Shown one piece after another: positions 31,456 to 42,540 of a DNA stretch of 64,000 nt; positions within the stretch are counted from its first letter, which is position 1, and each line of letters begins with the position of its first letter. Source of the DNA: Mycoplasmopsis alligatoris A21JP2 (lineage in GTDB: Bacteria; Bacillota_I; Bacilli_A; Mycoplasmatales; Metamycoplasmataceae); NCBI RefSeq assembly GCF_000178375.1, contig NZ_ADNC01000002.1, forward strand, positions 41,065-105,064, given 5' to 3'. Made by a program: the position numbers and the translations under genes. The notes below the pieces were generated by a model. The model did no database searches. It was not told the origin of the DNA and saw only the letters and a program-made list of their open reading frames with translations.

Positions 31456-32169
31456 ATGGAAAGAATACAAAAATTATTAGCACAAGCAGGAATTGCTTCA
31501 AGAAGAAAAGCAGAAGAATTAATAACTAAAGGATTAGTAAAAATTAATGGAGATGTTGCAACTATTGGTCAAAAAGCTACATTTAATGACAAAATTTCAG
31601 TAAATGGTAAAGAAATAGTCCAAGAAAAAAAGGTTTATTTTGTTTTAAACAAACCTTCTAAAACTGTTTGCACATTAAAAGACAATTTTAATCGTAGAAA
31701 AGTTGTTGATCTTATTGAGACAAATTTAAGAATTTTTCCAGTAGGCAGACTAGATTATGATACTACAGGTGTTTTAATATTAACTAACGATGGAGAATTA
31801 AGTAATAAACTTATTCACCCTAAATACAATATAATACGTAAATATAGAGCACGTTTAGATGAACCACTAAGTAAGGATGATATAAAAGAATTAAACAATG
31901 AACAATTAATTAATGGAAAACCTTCTAAGCAAGTTGTTGAACAAATTGACACAAAAAGTTATTTAGTTACATTAACCCAAGGAACATATCATCATGTTAA
32001 AGAACTTTTTTCTAAAGTAGGTCGTTTAGTAATAAATCTTAAACGTGTTGAATTTGCTGGAATTGGAGTTGATAAAATACCAATGGGTGAATACAGAAGT
32101 TTAAATATGAAAGAAATAAAAACTCTTCATAACCTTGTAAAAGAGGAAAAAAATGTTAAAGAAAAGTAA
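31456..32169 (+). CDS. rluB: rRNA pseudouridine synthase, RsuA/RluB family
   Basis: 237 residues. The N-terminal S4 RNA-binding domain (RIQKLLAQAGIASRRKAEELI) is followed by the catalytic domain with VGRLDYDTTGVLILTNDGEL (catalytic Asp) and KLIHPKYNIIRKYRARL. TQGTYHHVKELFSKVGR is typical of the family. It isomerises a uridine in 23S or 16S rRNA; RluB versus RsuA cannot be settled. It overlaps the next lipoprotein gene by 17 bases. Confidence 0.9.
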   Translation: MERIQKLLAQAGIASRRKAEELITKGLVKINGDVATIGQKATFNDKISVNGKEIVQEKKVYFVLNKPSKTVCTLKDNFNRRKVVDLIETNLRIFPVGRLDYDTTGVLILTNDGELSNKLIHPKYNIIRKYRARLDEPLSKDDIKELNNEQLINGKPSKQVVEQIDTKSYLVTLTQGTYHHVKELFSKVGRLVINLKRVEFAGIGVDKIPMGEYRSLNMKEIKTLHNLVKEEKNVKEK

Positions 32170-33301
32170 AAAAAACTTTTTATTGTTATCTTCTGTAATT
32201 TTATCTCCTTTATTAATAAGTTCTTGTCAATCAAGTTTCGATAAAAATTTAAATAATGAGCAAAAAGAATTACAAAGTTTACATTCTAAAATATCTCGTA
32301 AATTTAAAGACGGATTTGATAATTTTAATAATTTTATAAACAATAAAAATTTAAATACTTTTAAAGCTATAAATGATTTTTATTTTGATATTTCACAAAA
32401 AGCAAAAGTAGTAAGTGCAACTTACGATGAATTTAAAAAAATACTAAAAAGCCTTAATGAGAGTCAAATAAGTGACGATATTAAAAAATTGAAATTAGAA
32501 TTTTTTAATAATTTTAACGAAAATACAGCAGAAGAAATTAATAAAAAAGAAGATTTATCAATTGATATTTGAATGCAAAAAATGGCTCTTATTAATAATG
32601 ACTTAGAAAAAATAGTTCAACAAAGAATTAGAGATTGAAATTCTGATTCAAATGAATATAAAGACTTGCTTAATAATGAATTAAGCTTAAACAACTCTTT
32701 TATTTTTGATCAAGAAAATAAAAAAACTATTAAAGCTACAATAGAAAATAAAATTAACAAAATAGTAAAAACTTGCTCTACATGCCCTGAAAAAGAAAGC
32801 AAAGTTTATTCAAGTTCTTGATTTAATTCAAACTTTAACATTGATTATAATAACATTAGCGTTTTAGTAAATAACGCTGATAAAAATGAAGCTGATGTTT
32901 TAAACTTTTGACACACTCATGCTCTAGGAAATATTTTAAATGAATGAGCAAATGTTTTAGTTAGTGATACATACAATCAAGAAAATTCAAATAAATTTTC
33001 TATTAATGCAACTAAAAAAATGAATGAATTAATTGATTATATAATAAAAAATAATAATGATTTTTCTCAAAGCAATAATACAGATTTAATTGAAAAATAT
33101 AGCAAGTTCAAAAAATCTGTTGATGAGTTAAATTTATCAATAAAAAACTTAACAAAAAGTAACAATAATCAATTTCCTTTAGAAACTTTTATGTCTAATT
33201 TTAAGGATAAAAAGGAAAATTCAAACACTTTTTTAGAAACAAGTTTTGGAAAAATGAATTCAGCTTTAATTGAGTTTTTAGACTTATCTAAAAAATTATA
33301 A
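32153..33301 (+). CDS. Lipoprotein of unknown function (382 residues)
   Basis: The start lies inside the end of rluB behind AGAGGAA. The signal ends in lipobox ISSC. The mature part is helical, rich in Asn, Lys, Phe and Ser. A CSTCPEKES segment adds two Cys, unusual for these lipoproteins, and NFWHTHALGNILNEWANVL follows. Six TGA (Trp) codons split it. No family recognised. Probably co-transcribed with nadD and rluB; a terminator follows. Confidence 0.75.
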
Positions 33302-33326
33302 AATCAAGCAATGAGCTTGATTTTAT
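33301..33326. terminator. Bidirectional terminator at 33.3 kb
   Basis: Nine-bp arms AAATCAAGC/GCTTGATTT with a 5-base loop and T-rich flank, between converging lipoprotein genes. Confidence 0.7.
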
Positions 33327-33337
33327 TTTATTTTTAT

Positions 33338-34447
33338 CTATAGTTTTGGTTCTTCTAATTCTACTGTGTAATCTGAAGTTAAAACTTTGTATTCTTTAAC
33401 CGGTTGCTCATCACCAGTTTGCTTATAAATAGCAAATTCAAAATAAACTTGATCACTTTTAGCTTCAGGAGAAAGAGCTTCTAATGATTTTGGTTTTATA
33501 AATGGAATTAGTGACTCAGAATAAGGTAATAAACGATCTTCTGGTTTTAAGATTGTAGCATTATTAAATGCTTTAAAGTAATTTTTAAGCATTATTTTTT
33601 TACCTTCTACAACAATAAATGCATCTTCACGAATGCTGTCATAATCTTTATCACTTACTCTATTTTTAGGACTTCTTTGAATAAATTCATTACGTCCTTT
33701 ATTTTCTTTATTTGTTATATATAGCTTTCCACCAGCATGATTCATCACTTCAGTTCAAAGTCTTTTTACTTCAACTAAATAAATTAAAGTATTATTTTTA
33801 TTAGCATCTTGAAGGTTTTCTAAATTAAATGTGTAATTTTTAAAGTCTTCTAGAGCATATGTAGCAAGATCGGTTGCACTTAATTTTGTTGTGCCTTTTC
33901 ATACTAAGTATTCAGTAGATTCTTTTGTTTCTTTACCAAAAATACTTAAATTAGATCCATCAAAAAATGCAGTAGCAGACATTTCTTTATTACTAAATGA
34001 AAATAATGTTTGAGTACTTAATGTCAATTTAGTTGTTAAAGGTTTTTCTTTATATTCAAATTTATAAGCTTCACCTTCTTTTTTAAGTTCTACTTCAATA
34101 AATTTATGTCTAGGTAATTTTTTGATTTCATCTCATTTAAATTCAGTTTGACCTTCTTGAGATTTCCATTTACCTTCTTCTTTGCTTAATTTATCAAAAA
34201 CTGCTCTAAATTCAGTTTCATTTTTTGGTGCTTGTCCATCTTTTGGTAAAAAATCTGGTGCAACATCATCTGTTTTAACAGGAATAACTGGTGCAACAGG
34301 ATCTTTTTCTCCGGGATCGACAGGGGCTGGTTTTTTAGGACTTACTTTTTTGTTTGTATCCATTTGACAAGAACTAACAACTGAAACAACTCCAATTGTA
34401 GATAATAAAATTGTAGATAAAAATATTGTTTTTAATTTGGTTTTCAT
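33338..34447 (-). CDS. Lipoprotein, first member of a paralogous pair
   Basis: 369 residues; start 34447 chosen (MKTKLKTIF behind AGAGGAA) over an upstream ATG lacking a site. Lipobox VSSC. A Pro/Lys/Asp-rich spacer (VPVDPGEKDPVAPV-like) leads to a conserved domain: DFLPKDGQAPKNETEFRAV, WDEIKKLPR, FFDGSNLSIFGKE, DFKNYTFNLENLQDANK, KLYITNKENKGRNEF and a C-terminal FAIYKQTGDEQP. The neighbour at 34670-35776 shares these blocks. Function unknown; a surface antigen pair is plausible. Confidence 0.78.
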
Positions 34448-34634
34448 ATTTCCTCTTTTCACACCTTGATTATATTTTTTCAGTAAAATGAAAACATGTA
34501 AAAACAAAAAATAGTTGAAAACAAAACAAAAAAGTGCTTTTTTTGATAAAAAAATTATAAAAAATTAATAAAAAAATATATTTAAGAAAATTAAGTAATA
34601 AAATTTTCGTTTCATTATATAAATTTTCATATAA

Positions 34635-34661
34635 AAAAAGCCGAATTTTCATCGACTTTTT
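34635..34661 (-). terminator. Terminator between the two paralogous lipoprotein genes
   Basis: Near-perfect arms AAAAAGCCGA/TCGACTTTTT (one mismatch) just beyond the stop of the upstream gene. Confidence 0.55.
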
Positions 34662-34669
34662 AAATAAAA

Positions 34670-35776
34670 TTATTTATCTTCAAAAACTAATTCTGCTTCT
34701 GATGTTGTAACTCCATAATGTTTTACAGGGTTGTTATCTACCAATTTGTATAGAGCAAAGTGGAATGTAACCATTTCTGATTTTTCATCTTGTGGTGGCG
34801 TTTCAAGAGATTTTGGTCTAACAAATGATTTTAGTGATTCTTCATATGTTAAGATTTCATCTTGTGGAGGTATAACTGTTGCGTTATTAAAGTCTGGGAA
34901 GTATTTATCTAATTTAATTACTGTTCCATCAACTTTAAAGTAAGCATCTTTACGCATATCTCTTCAGTTTCAGTTTGAAAATTTGTTTTGTGGTGTTCTT
35001 CCTAAAAATTGTTTTAGTCCGTCATTTTCTTTATTTGTAATGTAAAGTTTATTATCTGACATAGCTAAAATTTCTTGTCACATTCTTTTTACTTCACTTA
35101 AATAAATAACTGGATTAACTTTATTTGCGTGGTGTACATTTTCTAAACTAAATGCATAGTTACGGAAGTCTTCTAATAATAATGTTGCTTTTTGAACTTT
35201 TGTTAAGGTTTCTTTTTGAGTTCAAACTCTATATTTAGGTTCTCCAGCTTTTTCTTTACCAAAGATATATAGTGTTTCACCATCAAAGAATAATGTTGCT
35301 TCTTTAGCATCGCTTGATTCATATGAAGCAAGATCTTCTGCTTTAGGTTTTTCAGCTTTAATTTCTGCAGTTAAATCTTTATCCTTATCTGTTGTAAATT
35401 TAAAACCAGTAGCTGTTGTTACATATTTAACTTCAACAAAGGCATTTCTTTCTAATTTTTTTACTTCATCTCATTTTACTGCGCTATGTAGTAGTTCATT
35501 TGGAGCTGCTACTCAGTTTGTTGTATCTTTAATTAAAGCTTCCATAACTGCTCTAGCTTCAGTTTGAGTTTCAGGAACTTCACCTTTTGGAGGTAAAAAG
35601 TCTAATGGTTGAGAATCATCTTTAACCATAACTTTTGAAGAACCATCACCATTTAATTTAGGGTCTGTTGTTGTATTTGTTTTATCTTTATTAGTTTGAC
35701 ATGACATAGCAATTACAGGAAGACTAGCAGTCAGTAAAAATAAAGACATTAATTTAAATTTATTTTTTAATTTCAT
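34670..35776 (-). CDS. Lipoprotein, second member of the paralogous pair
   Basis: 368 residues, lipobox AMSC, ribosome site AAGGAG. A Thr/Asp/Lys-rich spacer is followed by the same blocks as its neighbour: DFLPPKGEVPETQTEARAV, WDEVKKLER, FFDGETLYIFGKE, DFRNYAFSLENVHHANK, KLYITNKENDGLKQF and FALYKLVDNNP. Sequence identity looks moderate, so the duplication is old. Function unknown. It lies upstream of its paralog with its own terminator between them. Confidence 0.78.
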
Positions 35777-35983
35777 ATTTCTCCTTATTCAACACAATAA
35801 TTATAAAATAAGAACATATTTAATATCGGTTATATGACAAAATTAAAAAATATATGCATTTTAAATGTTTTTTTCATAAAAAATTTTTAAAAATTGTCTA
35901 ATAAAGAAAGTTTTTAATAAAAATCACTGTCTAGTAAAATGAAAAAAATTCCACTTTTAAAAAGAAAATCATAAAAATAAATA

Positions 35984-36010
35984 AAAAATAAAGAATGAAC
36001 TTTATTTTTT
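35984..36010 (-). terminator. Terminator after pgk
   Basis: Arms AAAATAAAG/CTTTATTTT with a 6-base loop, flanked by U-rich sequence in the minus transcript. Confidence 0.6.
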
Positions 36011-36026
36011 AAAATCTAAAATTTGA

Positions 36027-37217
36027 TTATTTTTTTCTATCTTGGATGGCTACAACTCCAGGTAATTCTAAACCTTGAAGTAATTCTAAACTAGCTCCTC
36101 CACCGGTTGAAACATGAGAGAATTTTTCTACCATATTTAATTTTTCAACAGCAGCAACGCTATCTCCACCACCAACAACTGAATAAACACCATCAAGAGC
36201 TGCGATTTCTTGAGCTACTTGTAATGTACCTTGTTTAAAGTTTTCAAATTCTGTAACTCCCATTGGTCCATTTCAAACAACTGTTTTTGCTCCTTTAAGA
36301 ACTGCTTTAAAGGCTTCAATTGATTTAGGCCCAATATCAAGACCCATGTAATCAGCTGGAATTTCTAAACCAAATAATTTTCCTGGTTCATCTTTAAATT
36401 CTTTTGCACATAAGTGATCTGAAGGTAAAATAACTTTTTTACCATGTTCTGCTAAGAATTTTTTAGCTAATTCAACAAATTCATCCTCTACTAAGCTTGT
36501 TCCTATTGAATGACCTTGAGCTTTAAGAAATGTATAAGCCATTCCTCCACCAATAATCATTTTGTCAGCAATTTTAACTAAATTTTCTAAAACTTGAATT
36601 TTATCTGATACTTTTGCTCCACCAATAATAGCTACATATGGGTGTTTTGGATTTTGAATAGCTTTATTTAATGCACTAACTTCTTTTTCCATTAAATACC
36701 CTAGTGCAGATTCTTTAATGTTTTTTGAAATTCCAACATTAGATGCATGTGCACGGTGTGCTGTTCCAAATGCATCATTAATAAATACATCTCCTAAACT
36801 TGCTCAGTATTTTCCTAATTCAGCGTCATTTTTACTTTCAGCTTTATTATTTAAGTCTTCATATCTTGTGTTTTGTACTAAAATAACTTCATTTTGTTTT
36901 TGGTTTTTAATAGTATCTTCTAGTGAAAACCCTCTTGTTTCACGAACAAATAATACGTCTCTTTTTAATTGTAAAGATAATTCTTGAGCAACTGGTGATA
37001 AGTCACCTTTTACTAAATCTTCTTGAGTTTTTACTCTTCCTAAGTGTGAAAATAAAATTACTTTCCCACCTTCACTTAGAACTTTATTAATTGTTGGTAA
37101 AGCAGCTACGATACGTTTTTTAGATGTAATTTGTCCATTTTTAATAGGAACATTAAAATCAACTCTAATTAAAACTCTTTTCCCAGCTAATTTAACATTA
37201 TCAATTGTTTTTTTCAT
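36027..37217 (-). CDS. pgk: Phosphoglycerate kinase
   Basis: 396 residues, normal length; ribosome site AAGGAG. N-lobe: [22 protein letters not shown]-type motif (VILFSHLGR), ENTRY-like VQNTRYED. C-lobe: [33 protein letters not shown]-type [21 protein letters not shown] and [11 protein letters not shown]. It makes ATP from 1,3-bisphosphoglycerate in glycolysis. Three TGA codons are Trp. A -10 TATAAT lies at 37253-37248. Confidence 0.96.
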
Positions 37218-37391
37218 AATTCTCCTTGTTATTTTTTTATCCCTCTAATTATAATATTTTTTTAAATTATTATTACTAAGCAAAAATATGAAAATAAGGA
37301 ATTGTTAACATAGCAATAATCTAATTAATAAATTAGAAAAGTTTTTTAAATTTACTTCATGATTTTGGCAAAACATTACTTAAAAGTTGTA

Positions 37392-37397
37392 TATAAT
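37392..37397 (+). promoter_or_regulatory. -10 box for a leaderless gene
   Basis: TATAAT ends 6 bases before the ATG at 37404, so the predicted transcription start is the A of the start codon. Confidence 0.55.
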
Positions 37398-37403
37398 AAA
37401 CAT

Positions 37404-37763
37404 ATGAAAACAAGCGATAAAATTTTAATGACATTTTTAACAATTATTACATTTGGACTAATTTGAATTAAGTGAAATAAAGACAAAAAACATACTAAAA
37501 ACACTATATACCAGTTAAATAAGTTACCATGCGATGTTGAAAAACTAGTAGAAAATATTAACTTAGATAATATAGTTTCAATTAAAAAAACCTCAACAAG
37601 AATCATTATACAAATTAAAGATTCAACCCTTGTTAATCAACAAGCAATAAAAGATACAAAAGGCGTTAGTGGTTTATTTATTTCTTCACAAAGTATTTCA
37701 ATAATTTTTGGAGAATACACAAGTGCAGTTTATGAAGAATTACTAAAAATTAAGGATAAATAA
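37404..37763 (+). CDS. Membrane-anchored PTS EIIB-like protein lacking the phospho-cysteine
   Basis: 119 residues. One membrane helix (~8-24) is followed by a domain aligning to glucose-type EIIB: VEKLVENINLDNIVSIKKTS, TRIIIQIKDSTLVN, GVSGLF, SISIIFGEYTSAVYEELL. In active EIIB the phosphorylated Cys sits in a C-x-T-R motif; here that position is Thr63 (KTSTR). It therefore cannot pass phosphate in the usual way and may be a vestigial or regulatory protein. The gene appears leaderless and its stop overlaps the helicase start (TAATG). Confidence 0.6.
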
Positions 37764-40700
37764 TGAATTCAAAAGACCAAAGATATAAATCAATATTAGA
37801 TAATTTACTAGAAGTGACAAGTAATGATCCTTCTGTTTTTACTTCAGTTAATAATAAAAACTATTTTGATGTTTTTAAACTATTTAATCCAAAACATTTT
37901 GAAACAATATATAAAACTAAACGATTTGAAATTCCAATTATTGAAACTTCGCTATTAAATTTAGTTTCAGATGTAGAAAAGGCAGAAACTAAAGAAGAAA
38001 TCCTTAACCTTTTAAACCATAATGAAGTTGAAATAGAAAACGCAGCAAAAATTTTAAATGGAGAGTTTCAAGAAGCAAAATTAAAAATTCGTGAAGCTAT
38101 AAATGCTAGCTTTCAAAAATCTACTATTAAATGAAAATTATTGTTAAATAAAGCAAATGAAATAAATGATGAAATTAACATTTGACCATTGCATATTTCA
38201 TTTATGTATATTTCTTTAGTTTTAGATGATAGTAAAGTTATTTATGCACCTTTATTTTTTAAACAGGTATTTATAAGTTTTAAAAATGGTATTCCTCATT
38301 TAATTAGTGATGGAGAAGTTTATACAAATGAAAAATTATTATTTATTTTAAACAATCAAGGGTTTAATTTTTCAATAGATTTTGACTTATCTCACTATAG
38401 TATAGAAGAATTAGCAAAAAAAGTTAGTGAAGCTTGAAGTACATATTATCCTGACATCGATGCACAAATTAATAATAATTTTGATAAAAAAACACCAGAA
38501 TCAATACTTAATCAATCAATACAATTTCATCCAGGAATAGTTTTAGGTAACTTTTTACCAGCCGGGGGATATAGCCGTAACAGAATGAAAGACATTATTG
38601 AAAACGATGAAATAGACGATATTATAAACGTTGAATTCAATAAAAATACATACAAAAATAAAGTAAAAGACTCTGTTTTTAGTGACAAACTAGCTCTTTT
38701 TAAAATAACTCCAACTAATTTTTCACAAGACAAGGCTATTATTTCTTCACTAAGCCAAAATACAATTATTTGAGGTCCACCAGGAACTGGTAAATCTCAA
38801 ACAATTGTTAATCTTTTAGCTAATATTTTAGTTTATGGAAAAACCGCTATTGTTGCTTCACAAAAAAAAGCTGCTCTTGAAGTTATTAGAAATAGACTAG
38901 GATCACTTTCTAGTTTTGGTTTATTTATTTTAACTTCTAAAGATATGAAGAAAAAAAGTTTTTATAAACCTATAAGAGAATATTTAGACTTTTTAGAAAA
39001 TTTTGAAAAAGAAGTTAATGTTTCATATTTACAGGTTATTTCACAAAAAGAAAAAGAGTGAGTTAATAAACTTCAAGAAATAAATTCTAATTCTAAATTT
39101 AATGACATTTTACATGCTTATTTTTATTTATACAACAACTTAGATCACTTAAATCAAGATGATTTAGATTTTGTTTTAAGTTTACCTAAAAATTTAATTT
39201 ATCCATCAAGCTTAATTCAAGAAAGAATGGATAAAGTTTTATTAAAAATAAATAAAATTTTACCAATCCCTTTTAGTAAAACTTATCAAAATGTAAAACT
39301 TTTAGGAGTTGAAATAAATAAAAATTTATCAACATTCAAGGGAGATATTTCAGCTTTAGTTTTAGCTTTTAGAAACATAAGTCAAAGTGATTTAGAATGA
39401 TTAAGAGAAATTTTAGATTTATGTCCTGAATATGATTTAGCTCAAACTTCAAATGAAGAAATGATAAAAAACATAACTGCTCACAGAATAATCAATAGAA
39501 TTAAAACATTTGATAAAACAATGATTCGAGAATATAAGGAATTTGCTGCTTCAGCAAGAATTTCAAATTTAGAACCATATAAATTTGTTAAAAGATTTTC
39601 TGAATTAATCAAAATTTTATTTCCAATTATTATTGCAACTCCAGATACTGATTTAAGTAAATGAAATAAAAATGAGTTTGATTTTGGAATTATGGATGAA
39701 TCATCACAATTATTTATAGAAAAAGGACTCCCAATTTTATATTTAGCCAAAACAAAAATATTGGCAGGTGATGATAAACAAATGAAACCTTCAAATTGAT
39801 TTGGAACTAGAACTACTGATGATTCAATCTTTGGAAATGTTGAATCTTTACTTGATTATGCAACAAGTCTAGGTGTATACAGTATTCTTCTTGACAAAAA
39901 CTATCGTTCAAACTATGCTTCACTAATGACTTTTTCATCAAAAAATTTCTATAATTCAAGTCTTGATGTTATTGATGTTGCTGGAAATTTTGAAAGTCAA
40001 GCAATTGAAGTTATTCAAGTAGATGGATTATGAGCAGACAATAAAAATGAAATAGAAGGATTAAAAGCTATTGAAATTACTAATGAAGCTATAGACAAGT
40101 ACAATAAGGTAATTTTATTAGCATTTAACGCTAAACAAAGAGAGTATTTAACTGACTTAATTTATAACCAATATCCAAAACTTGAAGCTGCAATAAACGA
40201 TCGTAAATTAATGTTAAGAAACATTGAAAACATACAAGGTGATGAAGCTGATTTAGTTATATGTACTGTAGCTTATGATAAAAATTCAAAAATAAATGCT
40301 ACTTATGTGGGACGTCCTGGTGGAATGAATGCACTTAATGTGGCTATTTCAAGAGCTAAAGATAAAATGATTGTTATTAAAACAATTAAATCTGCTGATG
40401 TTGCTATAAATCAAAACATAAGTGAAGACACAAGAATGTTTAAAGATTGACTTAGTTTTTTAGAATTAGATGAATTAGAAAGAAAAATTATTTCTCAAAA
40501 AACTACAAGTGAAGCTAAAAATAACTTTATTGATCCAGATGATATTGATGAAACAACTTTAAGTAAAGAAGTTTTTGATGAATTTAATAACCTCTCAAAA
40601 TTAAATCCTCGTATAACTTATGCTAAAAATTTTACAATTGGTACAATTAATATTGATCTGGCAACATTTATTGACGGAAAAATTTATAAATGTTACTTAT

Positions 40701-41092
40701 TCGATAACTTTAATTATCAAAACGATTATGAAAAATTTGTTTTATTTAAAGATAAGCTTAATTTCTTTAGAGCTAAACAGTACAAAATAGAAGTAATCAA
40801 TAAAATAAATTGACTAAAAAATAAAAATCAAATTATTGAATCATACAATTTAGAAATAATTAACAACTATATTGATAATAAACTTTTTGAAGCTAAAAAG
40901 ATTGAATCTAATGATGATTTTAGTACAGAATTAAATGATAAAGAAAATGAATTTTTAGAAGCGGATTTTGATAACATAGAAGATATAAACCAAAATCAAA
41001 TTGTTTCTAAAGAAGAATTTCTTGAAGAATTAACTAAAGAAATTAAAATGATAAAAGAAGCAAATGAGGAGAATCCAAATGGAATTAACTAA
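37763..41092 (+). CDS. Superfamily 1 DNA/RNA helicase (AAA_11/AAA_12 type)
   Basis: 1109 residues in one frame with many TGA Trp codons. Walker A WGPPGTGKSQTIVNLL lies at ~335. Motif Ia region AIVASQKKAALEVIRNRL follows, then a Walker B-like MDESSQLFIEKGL, GDDKQMKPSNWF (motif III), LDKNYRSNY (motif IV), NIQGDEADLVI (motif V) and NVAISRAKDKMIVI (motif VI). These place it in the UPF1-like SF1 group. The N-terminal ~330 residues and an acidic C-terminal ~250 are of unknown role. It is coupled to the EIIB-like gene upstream and overlaps the ArsR-type gene downstream. Confidence 0.88.
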
Positions 41093-41432
41093 ATTTTTTA
41101 AACTATGTTCTTCAAAAGTTAAACTATTAATCATAGTTCATTTATACTCTTGTGACGATAACGAATGTGACGTGCAGACACTTGTTGATTTATTTCAGGA
41201 AAAACAATCAAATATTTCTAAACACTTTATGGACCTAAGAAAATTAAAAGTTGTTGAAAAGAAAAAAGATGCAAAAAGAGTTTTTTACAAACTAACAAAA
41301 AAATTCAAACAACAATATTCAGCATATCTAGATATTATTTCATTAGATCACTGTTTTAAAGATTATGCTTGTTTCTGTTCTTCAATTAAATATGAAAATT
41401 CAAAATGCGCACACGATTGCTGTGATGAATAA
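41079..41432 (+). CDS. ArsR-type winged-helix regulator with Cys-rich tail
   Basis: 117 residues. The ATG at 41079 is preferred over 41064 because GAGGAG lies 7 bases before it. A winged helix-turn-helix is seen in CDVQTLVDLFQEKQSNISKHFMDLRKLKVVEKKKDAKRVFYKL. Extra Cys residues occur at C10, in SCDDNEC, and in a C-terminal cluster (DHCFKDYACFCS, KCAHDCCDE), suggesting metal or redox sensing (inference). It overlaps the helicase 3' end by 14 bases, so it is probably translated from the same message. Targets unknown. Confidence 0.75.
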   Translation: MELTKFFKLCSSKVKLLIIVHLYSCDDNECDVQTLVDLFQEKQSNISKHFMDLRKLKVVEKKKDAKRVFYKLTKKFKQQYSAYLDIISLDHCFKDYACFCSSIKYENSKCAHDCCDE

Positions 41433-41485
41433 TTCTAAATAATTTTAACCAATATGCCTATAAACAAGACATATTTTTATTTAAA

Positions 41486-41506
41486 AATACACCATGGTGG
41501 TGTATT
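41486..41506. terminator. Bidirectional terminator at 41.5 kb
   Basis: Perfect 9-bp arms AATACACCA/TGGTGTATT with a 3-base loop between converging genes. Confidence 0.7.
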
Positions 41507-41518
41507 ATTATACTTTAC

Positions 41519-42262
41519 TTATGCGCTTGGTTTATGATTAGCTTTATAATCTCTATCTCAAATTTCTTTAAATTTATTAAAAGCAAATTTTACAGATTTT
41601 AAATCCTCAGCAACTTGCTTAGGAGAATAAATTTCTATACCAAATTCACTTTTAGCTCTAGCTATTTCAAATTCTATTGCTTTTTTAAATCCAAGTAATT
41701 TTAAATCTGCTGTAAATTCTGGTAATTTTAATTCTTTTAATCATGCTTCTGTGTTTTTAACTTCAGTTAAACCTTCAGTGTTTAATCTTTTTACTTCAGA
41801 TTTTTGTTCATCTGTAGCATTTGATAAGTATGTGTATGCTTCAAACATTCTATCAAATCAGAAAGTAATTGCATAAGCACCTTCTGAAGGATTTTTTGCA
41901 CTATTTACTTTTTCAATCATAGGTTCAAATATATTTTTTATATCAAAATCCATTTTTTGTTTTAATACTTTAAATTTTTCATCTAAAAGTTTTTCGTTGA
42001 TAAATTTTTTTACGTCATTTAAAACTGGTGTAAAATTCTCTTTAATTTTTTGACTAATTTCTTCTTGAGTTGGTGCTGCATTTTCTTTTTTTGGTTCTGG
42101 TTGTGCTATTTCTTTATTTGTATCAGCATTTGTATTTGTTTCTTTATTTGCTTCTTTATTTGTATCTGTATTTTTTGCAGAATTAACATTACATGATATA
42201 GCTACTGTTAAAGGTAATATAGATACTAATGTAGATGATAAAATTAATAATTTTTTATTCAT
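41519..42262 (-). CDS. Lipoprotein of unknown function (247 residues)
   Basis: The signal ends in lipobox AISC. A repetitive spacer follows (NTDTNKEANKETNTNADTNK), built from T-N-K-E units. The rest is helical with Trp (TGA) codons, for example FWFDRMFEAYTYLSNATDEQK and AWLKELKLPEF. The similarly built lipoprotein at 42371-43350 shares WFERMKNAHKYLKDADPAEKK and DWLGSLK-type blocks, so the two are paralogs. Function unknown. Confidence 0.75.
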
Positions 42263-42339
42263 ATTTTCTTTTTTTATTTAAATATATTTAGTTATTATAA
42301 AAGAAAAAACATTTTAATGGTTAAAAATGTGTAAAAAAC

Positions 42340-42366
42340 ATCACACTTTTTTAGTGTGATATTTTT
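42340..42366 (-). terminator. Terminator after the lipoprotein at 42.4-43.4 kb
   Basis: Arms ATCACAC/GTGTGAT with a 7-base loop and T/A runs on both sides. It lies just after the stop that would end the full-length (unshifted) gene, which supports that longer frame. Confidence 0.65.
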
Positions 42367-42370
42367 TAAA

Positions 42371-42540
42371 TTATTTAGTAATTGACATTTCTATTTGTTT
42401 AATGTTTTCAATTTTTTCTAAATATCATGTTAATGCATCTTCTTCATTATATTTAGTATCAGAAGTTGCGTTTATTTCATTTTTCAATGTTTCTAATTGT
42501 GTTTTATGCAACCCATATTTTGATTGATCAGTAATTTTAG
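42371..42540 (-). pseudogene. Out-of-frame 3' remainder of the lipoprotein gene
   Basis: The open frame after the A7 run encodes SKYGLHKTQLETLKNEINAT and ALTWYLEKIENIKQIEMSIT before TAA. Codon use and composition match the upstream part. Restoring one A fuses it to the 269-residue protein. Confidence 0.55.
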
